Assembly: GCA_035628505.1 (NCBI GenBank)
Contig: DASPJR010000141.1
Location: forward strand, 1-33,472
DNA from: DASPJR01 sp035628505
Lineage (GTDB): Bacteria > Planctomycetota > SZUA-567 > H5-PLA8
DNA: 33,472 nucleotides
Direction: 5' to 3'
This document shows positions 7,469 through 16,409 of this stretch, piece after piece. The notes under the pieces were generated by a model. That model saw nothing but the letters and a program-made list of their open reading frames with translations, made no database searches and was not told the DNA's origin. Every line of letters starts with the position of its first letter. Position 1 is the first letter of the stretch. Position numbers and translations under genes: made by a program.

Positions 7469-7501
7469 AAATGAGGACGGCCTTGTTAAGCTTTGGTTTG
7501 T

Positions 7502-9643
7502 ATGAACCGGGTGCATCGAAGTTTTGAACGTGCAGCGCATTTCTTTGGACTGCAATCGTGGTTTCGGCTGCTCTTTTTGTGTGTTCTCGTCGGCGTCGTA
7601 TCGGGCGTCGGAGCGTTGCTGTTTGATTATGGTTTGCGACTCCTCGAGCATGCATTGATCGGCGGATGGCTCTTTAATCCCGCGCAGTCCGGATATGGAT
7701 ATTGGCCATTATTTGTCATCCCGGCGCTCGGCGGCGGGCTGGCCGGATTCCTTGCAATGTGGCTTGCGCCTGAGGCGACGGGCCATGGCACCGATTTCGT
7801 CCGCGCCTTTCACCGCGAAAAGGGCGAGATTCGCGCGCACGTACCGCTCGTGAAAGGACTCTGCGCAGCCCTGACGATCGGCAGCGGCGGCTCGGCCGGC
7901 AAAGAAGGCCCGATCGCCCAGATCGGTGCGGGCTTCGGATCGACCCTGGCGACACTTCTGCATCTTTCTGTTCGCGACCGCCGCATTTTGATGCTCGCAG
8001 GAGTCGCAGGCGGCATCGGTGCAATTTTCAAAGCACCGCTCGGCGGTGCGCTGTTTGCCGCCGAAGTGCTTTACCGCGAACCGGATTTCGAATCTGACGC
8101 CGTGATTCCGGGTGTGATCAGTTCAGTTACAGCTTACTCAGTTTTCACGTCGATCGATGGGCACGCGCGCATCCTGGATTTCAAAGACTCACACGGAGTT
8201 CCGCTGCCGCCGCTTACTTTTCCGTCAGCCGATGGAAATTCGGCCGCGGAATTGATTCATTACGCGGTGCTCAGCGTGCTGTGCGCGCTGGTCGCGTTTC
8301 TGTTTGTCAAAGGCATCAAGCTGATTGAAGAACGCTTTTTTAAGCCGCTGCCGGTTCCCCGTGCGGCCAAGCCCGCTGTGGGAGGAATGCTGCTGGGGCT
8401 GATGGCGCTTGGGCTGATGTTTGTCGTCGGACAGATCGCCAATGGCGTGGAACTCGGCACGTCGCAGCCGCATCACATCATGGCCGGGGGCCAGCGTTAT
8501 CTGCAGACGGTGATCAACAGCGCACTCGACTTCACGCGAGTCGATCCGGAGCTGTCGCTGAAAATGGCTGGATTCCTCGGTGTTGTCGTGCTGGCGAAGA
8601 TCATTGCGACGGGAATGACTATCGGTTCCGGAGGGTCCGGCGGACTGCTCTTTCCGGCATTGTTCCTGGGTGGGATAACCGGCGCAGGCTATGCCAAGCT
8701 CTGCCGGGCGTTGAACGATGCTGGCTGGATGTATTCGTTCTTTGCGCTGACGCCGAACGCACGGGCCGGAATGATCCTGGTGGGCATGGGCGGTGTTTTT
8801 GCCGCGTGCACGAAGACACCAATCGCGAGTCTGGTCATGGTCAGCGAAATCACCGGCTCTTACGGTTTGGCCGTTCCGCTCATGATGACCTGCGCCTCCG
8901 CGTACATTCTAAGCCGTTCCTTCACACTCAACGAAGAACAGGTGCCAAGCATCGGCGATTCGCCGGCGCATCGCGGAGACTTCCTCGTGAACGTGCTCGC
9001 CGAGATCCGCGTGAAGGATGCGGTCAGCGGGCAGACGCCTCCGGAGATGTTCACCGCCGATACGCCATTCACGAAGGTGCTCGAGCGCATCAAGGGGTCG
9101 GCGGCGACGGTATTTCCGATTGTGGATGAAAAGCAGTGCCTGGTCGGCATATTCTCGCTGGGAGATATCCGGCAGATCATGAATGAGCAATCCGTCGGGA
9201 CGCTTGTGGTGGCCGGCGACCTGGGCACCATGAACGTCATGAGCGTCACGATGGAGACGAACCTGAACGAGGCACTGCGGCTCTTCACGAAGAAAAGCCT
9301 GGATGAAATTCCAATCGTCGAGAGCCTCTCGAAGAACGACGATGCCAGCCGCTCAACCATCTCGGCTGCAATCCGGCGCCCGCGCGGTCCGGTGGGCACG
9401 CTGCGTGTGGTTGGGATGCTCAGCCGCCGCGACCTGATCGCTGCCTATCAGCGGCGTATCAATGAAATGCAGCGCGCGGACGCCATGGAAAACAGCGGCT
9501 CGCGCGTATTCGTGGATGCGCTGGCTTCTACGCCGACCGCCCCGCCAGTCCTCGAAGAGGCAGTGGTCGTAAACGATGCGTCGAATCCGGGGTCGGAGAT
9601 CCTCGACGAGCCGCCCGAAACGCCTTCTGAAGGAACAAGCTGA
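7502..9643 (+). CDS. ClC-family chloride transporter/channel with C-terminal CBS pair
   Basis: This 713-residue membrane protein belongs to the ClC family. Helix-D signature GSGGSAGKEGP is at 127-137, with the gating glutamate at E135. A second pore motif, GSGGSGGLLFP, is at about 375-385. Two CBS domains (about 502-652), usually nucleotide-binding regulators, are followed by a low-complexity tail. After APLGG the protein reads ALFAAEVL, so aligning with E. coli ClC (LFIIEEM) puts Val189 where exchangers have the internal proton glutamate E203. That substitution is typical of channel-type ClCs. I chose ATG at 7502 over a TTG at 7493; neither has a strong ribosome site. It is divergent from the probable selenoprotein and convergent with the TPR lipoprotein. 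Chloride is the likely ion; fluoride-type motifs are absent. Confidence 0.92.
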   Translation: MNRVHRSFERAAHFFGLQSWFRLLFLCVLVGVVSGVGALLFDYGLRLLEHALIGGWLFNPAQSGYGYWPLFVIPALGGGLAGFLAMWLAPEATGHGTDFVRAFHREKGEIRAHVPLVKGLCAALTIGSGGSAGKEGPIAQIGAGFGSTLATLLHLSVRDRRILMLAGVAGGIGAIFKAPLGGALFAAEVLYREPDFESDAVIPGVISSVTAYSVFTSIDGHARILDFKDSHGVPLPPLTFPSADGNSAAELIHYAVLSVLCALVAFLFVKGIKLIEERFFKPLPVPRAAKPAVGGMLLGLMALGLMFVVGQIANGVELGTSQPHHIMAGGQRYLQTVINSALDFTRVDPELSLKMAGFLGVVVLAKIIATGMTIGSGGSGGLLFPALFLGGITGAGYAKLCRALNDAGWMYSFFALTPNARAGMILVGMGGVFAACTKTPIASLVMVSEITGSYGLAVPLMMTCASAYILSRSFTLNEEQVPSIGDSPAHRGDFLVNVLAEIRVKDAVSGQTPPEMFTADTPFTKVLERIKGSAATVFPIVDEKQCLVGIFSLGDIRQIMNEQSVGTLVVAGDLGTMNVMSVTMETNLNEALRLFTKKSLDEIPIVESLSKNDDASRSTISAAIRRPRGPVGTLRVVGMLSRRDLIAAYQRRINEMQRADAMENSGSRVFVDALASTPTAPPVLEEAVVVNDASNPGSEILDEPPETPSEGTS

Positions 9644-9686
9644 CGTTGCGGGCTGGGGCCGTTGAAAAGTTATTCGACGTTGCGGG
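9642..9686. repeat. 11-base direct repeat in convergent spacer
   Basis: GACGTTGCGGG occurs at 9642-9652 (starting at the ClC stop codon) and again at 9676-9686, 34 bases apart, just before the end of the TPR lipoprotein gene. It may reflect a small duplication; no stem-loop is evident. Confidence 0.45.
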
Positions 9687-9690
9687 GGCT

Positions 9691-12390
9691 TTAGCGCTTT
9701 GCGGCCGGCTCTTTGGCGATGGCTGTCGCTTCAGGCTTGGCGCCGGCGGTTTTCTTGCGGGTACCGGGCGGTGTCAGGTTTTCTGGCAGCTTCGACGGGT
9801 CGCCGCCGAGTTCGATAAAGCGCTCGTAGTGGATCTGCGCCTTGGCGCGGTCGTTGAGATAAAAATCATAGATCAGCGCCATGTTGTAATGCGCGACTTT
9901 CAGCTTTGGATCTGCCTTCAGCGCCAGGTGGTAGGTGTCGACGGCCTTCTCGTAGCGGCTGCGTTTTCGCCAGACCACGCCGAGTCCCACGAGCGCCCCG
10001 GTATGGTCGGGCTTGTCGCGAAGAATCGTGTCGTACTGCTCCTGCGCTTCCGAGAGATGGTTGCATTCGCTCAGAAGGTTCGCCAGGTTCAACCGCGCGC
10101 GATTGTCGGTGGCATCAAGCTCCAGGATTTCCTGATACAACTTGATGGCTTCTTTCAGTGCTTCTTCGCGTTCGTCCGGCTGGTCGATTTCAGAGAGCAG
10201 CGCGGCCAGGTTGCGGCGCGCCTCAATGTCCTGGTGCTTAATCTTCAGGATCTGGCGCAGGGCTTCGCGCGCGAGTGGTTTTTCATTGCGCTTTACGCGC
10301 ATGGCCGCCAGGTGGCGCCACGCATCCGCGTCGCCTGCTTTGCCCACGGACTCGTACGCCGCGAGAGCCGCGTCTTCGGCTCCGATGCTCTTGTACACGG
10401 CGGCCAGGCGGCTCTGGCCTTCCAGATCCCCGGGCTTAAGCGCCAGCAGGCGCTGCCAGCAGAAGATCGCGCGCAGGGGCATGTCCAGCTCGGTGTAAAG
10501 CCGGCCGGCTTCGCGCAGCGCATCGACATTGGCCGGCGATTTCTCAAGAATGGATTCGTAAATTCCGACCGCGGCACGCTGCTGCCCCAGGTCTTTCTGC
10601 AGCGTCGCAAGCTGCATGTTGGAATCGAGATCGCCGCTCTTGAGCGCGTTGATCGCTTCGTATTCCTTGATGGCTTCCTCGCGCCGGCCGAGGTCGCGCA
10701 GCGTCGATGCCAGCATGTTCATGGCTTTTTCGTCGAGCGGCTCGGCAGCAAGGTGCGCGCGGAGCGGAGCGATAGCCTCTTCGCGGCGGCCCAGCCCAAG
10801 AAGAACTTTCGCCATGTTCAGCTGCGCTTTGTTCAGCTTCGGATCAATGGCCAGCGCGTCTTTGTATTTCTGGATCGCGTCCTCAAAGCGCTGCTGCGTG
10901 CCGTAGAGACTGCCCAGATTCATGTGGGCTTCGGCGTCGCGAGGAGCGTAAACCAGCGTCTGCTTAATGAAGCGTTCGGCTTCGGCAAGATTGCCAGCCT
11001 GCAGGAAAAGCTCGCCCAGGCGGCGGTTGACCTCGGCGTCACGCGGGTTGCGTTCAAGCACGCGCTGGAAATGCAGGATAGCGCGGCCCTGGAAGCCCGG
11101 CAGATCGGCAAAGAGCATGCCCAGCCGGCGGCGCGTGGTGACGTCATCGGGAACGCGGTTGACGATTTCCTGATAGGCCAGCGCGGCCTGGCGGTTGATG
11201 CCCGCTCCGTCGTAGGCTTTGGCCAGCGCGCGTCGGTAGCGCAGATCTTCCGGATCGACGCGCACGAGACGTTCGTAAATAGCGATCGCACGCGAACCGT
11301 CTTTCTGCTGCTCGGCATAGCGCGCGGCTTCTTCCTGAAGTTCACGGTCTGAATGGTCGAGCTCGGCTGCCTCGAGGCGCGTCTTGGCGGCCAGATCGTT
11401 CTGCCCGGTCTTCTGGTAGAGCTTCGCAAGTCGCTTTGGAATCTCAGCCGTTTCGGGGAACTCTTTGCGCAGCATCATCAGCGTGGTGATCGCAAGCTGC
11501 GTATCTCCGCTTGCGTCCAGCAGCTTCGATTTCAGGATCTGTACGTCCAGCCGGCCGGCAGGCGCGTCTTCTGCCTGCACCAGGGCCGCCAGGGCTTCGC
11601 GGATCTGCCCCTGGGCTTTGAGACACAGCGCCAAGTCGTAAGCGGCTTCCTGCCTCCACGTCTTCTGCGGCTCGTCGTCGGTTGATGTCAGAGGCATGAC
11701 CCGGTCGATGATTTTACCGCGGGAGGTCTTCGCCTTTGCGGTCGGATCTGCCTTGGGAATATTGTTGAGCGCGGTGCGGCAGAGCCCGGCCGCTTCGGCG
11801 TAGCGGCGCAGCTCATAGAGGACTTTGGCTTTCTCGAGGTACGCCGGTGTGTACTCGTTATCGAGCGCGATGGCCTCGTCGAACTCGCGCAGCGCCTCGT
11901 CGATTCGGCCCATGCCGATTTTCACCTGCCCGCTGCGGTGGCGGATGCGCGCATCGTCGGGGCTCAGCTTCTTGGCTTTATTCAAATGATCGGCCGCTTC
12001 GGTCCAGCGGCTTTCGTAAATGCAGATCCGCCCGAGGCTGTGATGCGCTTCGGAAAGGGTGTCGTCGATGTCCAGCGCCTTGTAGTACAAGTCTTTGGCC
12101 AGCGAGTAGTTGCCCTTCTTCTGGAAGAGCTCGCCGATGGCATTGTACGCCACGGCGTCGCGTGGGTTGACTTTCGTCGCGTACGAAAGGTCTTTGATCT
12201 TCTGGTAGTAGGCCACTTCGGCGCGTGTGAGCCGGCGTCCGCCGACCATGACGTATTTCGACTGCGGCATGAACGGCAGGCTCTGGGAAATCTGCTGGCG
12301 CGCGTCGTCCAGACAGCCGGGAAGGCCCAATAGCAGCGCTCCGGCGGCGAGGAATGGTAGAATACGGCTATACTGACGCGCTTGCTTCAA
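9691..12390 (-). CDS. Large TPR-repeat lipoprotein
   Basis: This 899-residue protein is almost entirely tetratricopeptide repeats from about residue 60 to 860, with typical A-x-x-x-x-G/A-x-x-x patterns such as AYNAIGELFQKKGNYSLAKD and AHMNLGSLYGTQQRFEDAI. The N-terminus is a lipoprotein signal with lipobox LPGC (Cys26 by the chosen start). The C-terminus is Lys/Ala-rich. I chose the TTG at 12390 because GGGAG lies eight bases upstream and it places the hydrophobic segment at the N-terminus; the frame stays open upstream, but those residues look like untranslated leader. TPR lipoproteins serve as scaffolds for envelope complexes or polysaccharide export. Nothing adjacent pins down a partner; the sugar genes across the divergent spacer are only suggestive. 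Confidence 0.85.
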   Translation of the reverse strand: MKQARQYSRILPFLAAGALLLGLPGCLDDARQQISQSLPFMPQSKYVMVGGRRLTRAEVAYYQKIKDLSYATKVNPRDAVAYNAIGELFQKKGNYSLAKDLYYKALDIDDTLSEAHHSLGRICIYESRWTEAADHLNKAKKLSPDDARIRHRSGQVKIGMGRIDEALREFDEAIALDNEYTPAYLEKAKVLYELRRYAEAAGLCRTALNNIPKADPTAKAKTSRGKIIDRVMPLTSTDDEPQKTWRQEAAYDLALCLKAQGQIREALAALVQAEDAPAGRLDVQILKSKLLDASGDTQLAITTLMMLRKEFPETAEIPKRLAKLYQKTGQNDLAAKTRLEAAELDHSDRELQEEAARYAEQQKDGSRAIAIYERLVRVDPEDLRYRRALAKAYDGAGINRQAALAYQEIVNRVPDDVTTRRRLGMLFADLPGFQGRAILHFQRVLERNPRDAEVNRRLGELFLQAGNLAEAERFIKQTLVYAPRDAEAHMNLGSLYGTQQRFEDAIQKYKDALAIDPKLNKAQLNMAKVLLGLGRREEAIAPLRAHLAAEPLDEKAMNMLASTLRDLGRREEAIKEYEAINALKSGDLDSNMQLATLQKDLGQQRAAVGIYESILEKSPANVDALREAGRLYTELDMPLRAIFCWQRLLALKPGDLEGQSRLAAVYKSIGAEDAALAAYESVGKAGDADAWRHLAAMRVKRNEKPLAREALRQILKIKHQDIEARRNLAALLSEIDQPDEREEALKEAIKLYQEILELDATDNRARLNLANLLSECNHLSEAQEQYDTILRDKPDHTGALVGLGVVWRKRSRYEKAVDTYHLALKADPKLKVAHYNMALIYDFYLNDRAKAQIHYERFIELGGDPSKLPENLTPPGTRKKTAGAKPEATAIAKEPAAKR

Positions 12391-12640
12391 GAGCTTAACT
12401 CCCTGTCGACAAAACCGTTGCGGCCACAGTATAGATCGGCCAAAGCGGATTAAAAGCGCATACTTTTGTCGGCAACTCTCCTTATATTGGTCGCCGGCTG
12501 ATTTTGCGCGTTGTGCGGCATTGCCAGAGTCAGACGCTGCTGGACAAAAGATCATCAATTCAAATGCGGTCGACTCCGCCGTGTGCAAAACGCCCGCCAG
12601 CGGCTAAAATCCTGCAGGGCGGGTACTAAGAGGGGAAATC
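12391..12640. other. Divergent intergenic region, 250 bases
   Basis: This spacer holds the leaders of the TPR lipoprotein gene (-) and the PPK2 gene (+). It is more AT-rich than the flanks. A 6-bp GC stem, CCCGCC/GGCGGG, flanks an 18-base AT-richer stretch shortly before the PPK2 ribosome site. I see no gene or clear promoter pair in it. Confidence 0.5.
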
Positions 12641-13444
12641 ATGAGCAAACAGTATCGAATCGATGACGGCAGTTCGTTTCGAATCAAGGACGTTAATCCG
12701 GACGATACCGGCGAGTTCAAGAGAAGGGAAGAGGCCGAAGAGGCGACGCGCGCCGATCTCGAACGACTGGCTGAACTGCAGGAACGCTTCTACATCGACA
12801 ACCGCAAGTCGCTGCTGGTGGTGCTGCAGGCGATGGATACCGGCGGCAAGGATGGAACGATCAAGCATGTCTTCAGCGGCCTGAATCCTGTGGGCTGCCA
12901 GGTGACTTCATTCAAAAAGCCCACGCACGAAGAAATGGACCATGATTTTCTATGGCGGATCAACCGAGCGCTTCCGCCGAGGGGCACGATCGGGATATTC
13001 AACCGTTCGCATTACGAGGATGTGTTGATTGTGCGCGTGCATGACCTGGTTCCAAAGGCAATCTGGAGCCGGCGATACGAGCACATCAATACCTTTGAGA
13101 AACTTTTGACCGACGAGAATACGATCATCCTGAAGTTCTTTTTGCACATCAGCAAGGATGAGCAGAAAAAGAGACTCGAAGCACGGTTGAAGGATCGGGA
13201 GAAGACGTGGAAGTTCGACCCGAACGATTTGAAAGAGCGACAGCACTGGGATGATTACCAGGACGCGTTTGAAAATGTCATCCGCAGGTGCAGCACGCCG
13301 CACGCTCCATGGTACGTCGTGCCCGCAAACAAGAAGTGGTTTCGAAATTACGTGGTTGCCAACGCGATCACGCGCACGCTGTCGAAGCTGGATTTGAAGG
13401 TCCCCAAGCCGGATTTTGATCCGGCAAAAATCAAGGTCGTGTGA
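12641..13444 (+). CDS. ppk2: Polyphosphate kinase 2 family (polyphosphate:nucleotide phosphotransferase)
   Basis: PPK2 enzymes transfer phosphate between inorganic polyphosphate and nucleotides (AMP, ADP or GDP). The single-domain length of 267 residues fits the short PPK2 classes. The Walker A loop reads AMDTGGKDGT (64-73). The Walker B/lid region reads FNRSHYEDVLIVRV (120-133), followed by the KERQHWDDYQDAFENVI helix typical of the family. The start is ATG at 12641, with AGGGG upstream at good spacing. The stop codon is followed almost at once by the epimerase gene, so the two are probably cotranscribed. The class (I, II or III) and nucleotide preference cannot be fixed by eye; the related 'PPK2_rel' group fits best. 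Confidence 0.93.
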   Translation: MSKQYRIDDGSSFRIKDVNPDDTGEFKRREEAEEATRADLERLAELQERFYIDNRKSLLVVLQAMDTGGKDGTIKHVFSGLNPVGCQVTSFKKPTHEEMDHDFLWRINRALPPRGTIGIFNRSHYEDVLIVRVHDLVPKAIWSRRYEHINTFEKLLTDENTIILKFFLHISKDEQKKRLEARLKDREKTWKFDPNDLKERQHWDDYQDAFENVIRRCSTPHAPWYVVPANKKWFRNYVVANAITRTLSKLDLKVPKPDFDPAKIKVV

Positions 13445-13455
13445 GAGAGCGAGCC

Positions 13456-14400
13456 ATGGCAGGATTCTGGTCGGGAAAAAAAGTTGTGGTCACTGGCGGC
13501 GCCGGCTTTGTCGGCTCGGTCGTGTGTGACAAGCTGAAAGCACGTGGCGCTGAGACTGTAATCGTTCCACGCCGCAAAGATTACGACCTGACCGACGTCT
13601 CAGCCGTGCGCCAGCTGTATGACTCCGCTGCTCCCGACATCGTTCTGCACCTGGCTGCCGAAGTCGGCGGAATTGGCGCCAACATGGCCAATCCCGGGCG
13701 CTACTTTTACGCCAATATGGCCATGGGCCTGAATCTGATCGAAGAAGGCCGCAAGCGCGGCTTGAAGAAATTTGTCCAGGTCGGGACGATTTGCGCCTAC
13801 CCGAAGTTCACTCCTGTTCCCTTCAAAGAAGAAGATCTCTGGAACGGCTATCCCGAAGAGACCAACGCGCCCTATGGCGTGGCGAAGAAGGCGCTGCTGG
13901 TCATGCTGCAGTCCTACCGCCAGCAGTATGGATTCAACGGGATTTATCTGCTGCCGGTGAATCTCTACGGTCCCCGCGATAATTTCGATCTCAACACCAG
14001 CCACGTCATTCCTGCTCTAATCCGCAAGTGCCTGGCGGCTCAGCGTAACGGTGAAAACCGGATCGTGTGCTGGGGCAGCGGCAAGGTCTCGCGCGAGTTC
14101 CTCTACGTCGATGACTGCGCCGAGGGATTGCTGCTGGCTGCCGAATCGTACGATGGCCCCGAACCGGTGAACCTGGGCACTGGGCGCGAAATCAGCATTA
14201 AAGATCTGGCTGAACTGATCGCCCGCCTGACGGGATTCAAGGGCAGCATCGAGTGGGATGCCGCCAAGCCCGACGGCCAGCCGCGCCGCTGCCTGAGCGT
14301 AGAACGCGCTGAGCGCCTGCTTGGCTTCAAAGCGCGCATGCCGCTTGAGCAGGGGCTGCAAGCGACCATCGAGTGGGCGCGCGGCAATCTGAAATTCTAA
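13456..14400 (+). CDS. GDP-L-fucose synthase-like NAD(P)-dependent epimerase/reductase
   Basis: This 314-residue short-chain dehydrogenase of the extended type has a Rossmann motif GGAGFVG (14-20) and the catalytic pair Y140/K144 in APYGVAKKA. GDP-fucose synthase uses a Cys and a His as epimerisation acid/base; the matching positions here are Cys113 in GTICAYP and His183 in TSHVIPAL, both kept. That favours a C3/C5 epimerase-reductase making a GDP-deoxyhexose over a simple 4-epimerase. I chose ATG at 13456 rather than the GTG at 13441, which overlaps the PPK2 stop. No GDP-mannose dehydratase is in the window, so the exact sugar is uncertain. The downstream glycosyltransferase suggests a surface glycan role. 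Confidence 0.85.
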   Translation: MAGFWSGKKVVVTGGAGFVGSVVCDKLKARGAETVIVPRRKDYDLTDVSAVRQLYDSAAPDIVLHLAAEVGGIGANMANPGRYFYANMAMGLNLIEEGRKRGLKKFVQVGTICAYPKFTPVPFKEEDLWNGYPEETNAPYGVAKKALLVMLQSYRQQYGFNGIYLLPVNLYGPRDNFDLNTSHVIPALIRKCLAAQRNGENRIVCWGSGKVSREFLYVDDCAEGLLLAAESYDGPEPVNLGTGREISIKDLAELIARLTGFKGSIEWDAAKPDGQPRRCLSVERAERLLGFKARMPLEQGLQATIEWARGNLKF

Positions 14401-14581
14401 AACGTAAGTCCGCCTTTCAAAGCATAACCTGTCCTGCCAAATGGCGTGTCCGCCGAAGTGCCGCCGTGCCTGCGCTGACGCTAAAACGCGGTTGAAAAAT
14501 CCTCGTTCGCTCTAGAGTCTAAGAGCTCAGGTGGCCTAAACCCCTGTCGGCAGCAGTGCGGAATTCCCACGAAAGGCAAGC

Positions 14582-15415
14582 GTGGCTGAAACAGAGCCTG
14601 AAATCAAACCGGAGCATCCGGCCAGCGGCATACGAAAACAGGTCGGCCCCGTGCTGGCCGGCGGCAAAACGCTTTCGGTCGTGATCCCGGCATATAACGA
14701 AAGCAAGCGCATCGGCCAGACCTTCCGCGAAATTCGCGCATGGCTGGACGAGCATTTTGCGCGGCGCTACGAAGTCCTGGTCGTCGATGACGGCAGCCGC
14801 GACAACACGCCGGCGCTGGTCGAAGAAGAAGCCAAAAAGTGGCCCGAACTTAAGCTGCTGCGCCAGCCGCTGAACCTGGGCAAGGGCGCGGCGGTGCGGC
14901 GCGGCTGCCTGGAAGCAAAGAACGATTACGTCCTGTTCATGGATGCAGACCACGCCACACCGATCGAGGAATTGCGCGGGTTTTTCCCGCGACTCGAACA
15001 GGGCTTCGACATCGTTGTCGGCGTGCGAACCTTCCAGGAAAGCGAAAGCCGCTCACGGCGCATCATGGGCCTTGGGCTGCTGATGCTCGCGCACCTGATC
15101 GTCTTTTCGAAGGCGGTCGTCGACAGCCAGTGCGGATTCAAACTCTTCAAGCGCGACATCTGCCAGAAGATTTTTTCACGCTGCCGGATTGACGGCGGAA
15201 TGATTGACGTTGAAGTCTTTCACATCGCTCATCATCTGAATACACGCATCTGGTTTGCGCCCGTCTATTGGGACAACAAGGAAGGGTCGACGATCAACAT
15301 CTGGCGTTGCATCATCTTCGATCCTTTCGACCTGGTTGGCATACGCTGGCGGGGGATGCGCCACGTTTACGAGAAACCGATCTCGCGGCAGCCGTGGGAA
15401 CTTTCGACAAACTAA
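14582..15415 (+). CDS. Family 2 glycosyltransferase, dolichyl/polyprenyl-phosphate glucosyl- or mannosyltransferase-like
   Basis: This 277-residue GT-A glycosyltransferase has LSVVIPAYNESKRI (31-44), VVDDGSRDNT (67-76), LNLGKGAAVRRG (97-108) and the metal-binding DAD at 121-123. CGFKLFKRD follows near residue 190. The pattern matches Alg5/DPM1-like enzymes that move glucose or mannose from a nucleotide sugar to a polyprenyl phosphate at the inner membrane. No transmembrane anchor is evident beyond one hydrophobic helix near 165-180. The start is GTG at 14582, preceded by AAAGGC. It lies 181 bases after the epimerase gene and 40 before the dehydrogenase gene. The donor sugar is not determined. 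Confidence 0.88.
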   Translation: MAETEPEIKPEHPASGIRKQVGPVLAGGKTLSVVIPAYNESKRIGQTFREIRAWLDEHFARRYEVLVVDDGSRDNTPALVEEEAKKWPELKLLRQPLNLGKGAAVRRGCLEAKNDYVLFMDADHATPIEELRGFFPRLEQGFDIVVGVRTFQESESRSRRIMGLGLLMLAHLIVFSKAVVDSQCGFKLFKRDICQKIFSRCRIDGGMIDVEVFHIAHHLNTRIWFAPVYWDNKEGSTINIWRCIIFDPFDLVGIRWRGMRHVYEKPISRQPWELSTN

Positions 15416-15455
15416 CGACGCAATTCATGCAGTAGCATCGATAAAGGAGCGGGGC

Positions 15456-16403
15456 ATGGCGAAGAGCGGCCGGGCATTGCCTGTACTCGGGATGGTGGGA
15501 ATTGGCGGACTTGGCGCCGCGATCGCGCAGCGTCTGCTGAAGATGAAGTATTCGGTCATTGTCTTCGACACGAACGTGAGCCGCGTTAAGGAACTTGCCC
15601 GCGCTGGCGCCCGGGCTGCAGCCTCCGCCGCCGATGTTGGCGCTGAGGCCGAGATCATCCTGACGGCGCTGCCGAATTCCGAAATGTTCGTTCAAGTCGT
15701 CGAAAACGAACTGCTGCCTGGTTTGACAAAGGGCAAGGTGCTGATCGACCTCGGCATTACCGAGCTCTCACAGACGCGCCGCCTCGCCGCATGGCTGAAT
15801 GAACGCGGCGTTCATCTGCTCGATGCGCCGGTCAGCGGAAGCGAACGGCGCGCGGAAGAGGGCAGCCTCAATATTTTTGTGGGCGGCAGTAAGGATGTTT
15901 ACAAGGCATGCAGCAGCCTGCTTAAATGCCTCGGCGCTGCCGGCAAGATCACATATTGCGGACCAAGTGGATGCGGGCAGATCGTCAAAGGCGTTGAGCA
16001 GCTTGCGGTGGGGCTCGGACAGGCAGCCTTTATCGAAGCCATCGCCTACGGCGTCAATCACGGCATCTCTGCGGAGGATCTGGCTGAAACGCTGGAAGAT
16101 TCAGCGGCTTCGCGGACCACGTTTGCATCGGTGATCAAGCAGATCCTGAGCGAAGGCGGCGAAAATGTTTCCACTAACGCCGGCGAGCTGGGCTATTTCG
16201 TCAAATCCAGCGACGCGATCGACCAGCCGCTGCCGCTCACGACCGCTCTCGCAACGTGGATGCACACGGCTGAGCCTGTCGTTATTGAGCGCGGCGAGCA
16301 CACGCCGTCGTATTGGATCGAACTGACGCGGCGCCCGAAAAAAGATTCTAGAGATGCCGATGAAGCAGCCGACGAGGAAAAAACCGTTATCAGCAAACGC
16401 TAG
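15456..16403 (+). CDS. 3-hydroxyisobutyrate dehydrogenase-family NAD(P)-dependent beta-hydroxyacid dehydrogenase
   Basis: The protein has 315 residues, the family length. The N-terminal Rossmann motif is GIGGLG (15-20). The substrate loop reads DAPVSGS (123-129) and the catalytic lysine is K178 in CGQIVKGVEQL. The usual NN after that lysine is replaced by EQ, and the later K-D-L element reads FVKSSDA, so substrate use may differ from classical HIBADH or tartronate semialdehyde reductase. The start is ATG at 15456, with AAGGAG seven bases upstream; the frame is open further upstream but overlaps the glycosyltransferase gene. The last 20 residues are charged and extra to the family core. It converges on the histidine kinase gene with a six-base gap. 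Confidence 0.88.
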   Translation: MAKSGRALPVLGMVGIGGLGAAIAQRLLKMKYSVIVFDTNVSRVKELARAGARAAASAADVGAEAEIILTALPNSEMFVQVVENELLPGLTKGKVLIDLGITELSQTRRLAAWLNERGVHLLDAPVSGSERRAEEGSLNIFVGGSKDVYKACSSLLKCLGAAGKITYCGPSGCGQIVKGVEQLAVGLGQAAFIEAIAYGVNHGISAEDLAETLEDSAASRTTFASVIKQILSEGGENVSTNAGELGYFVKSSDAIDQPLPLTTALATWMHTAEPVVIERGEHTPSYWIELTRRPKKDSRDADEAADEEKTVISKR

Positions 16404-16409
16404 CTCGCC

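Noticed and set aside
9646..11352. 568-residue plus-strand ORF
   Set aside because: Antisense to the TPR lipoprotein gene; Arg/Leu-rich shadow composition with no motif.
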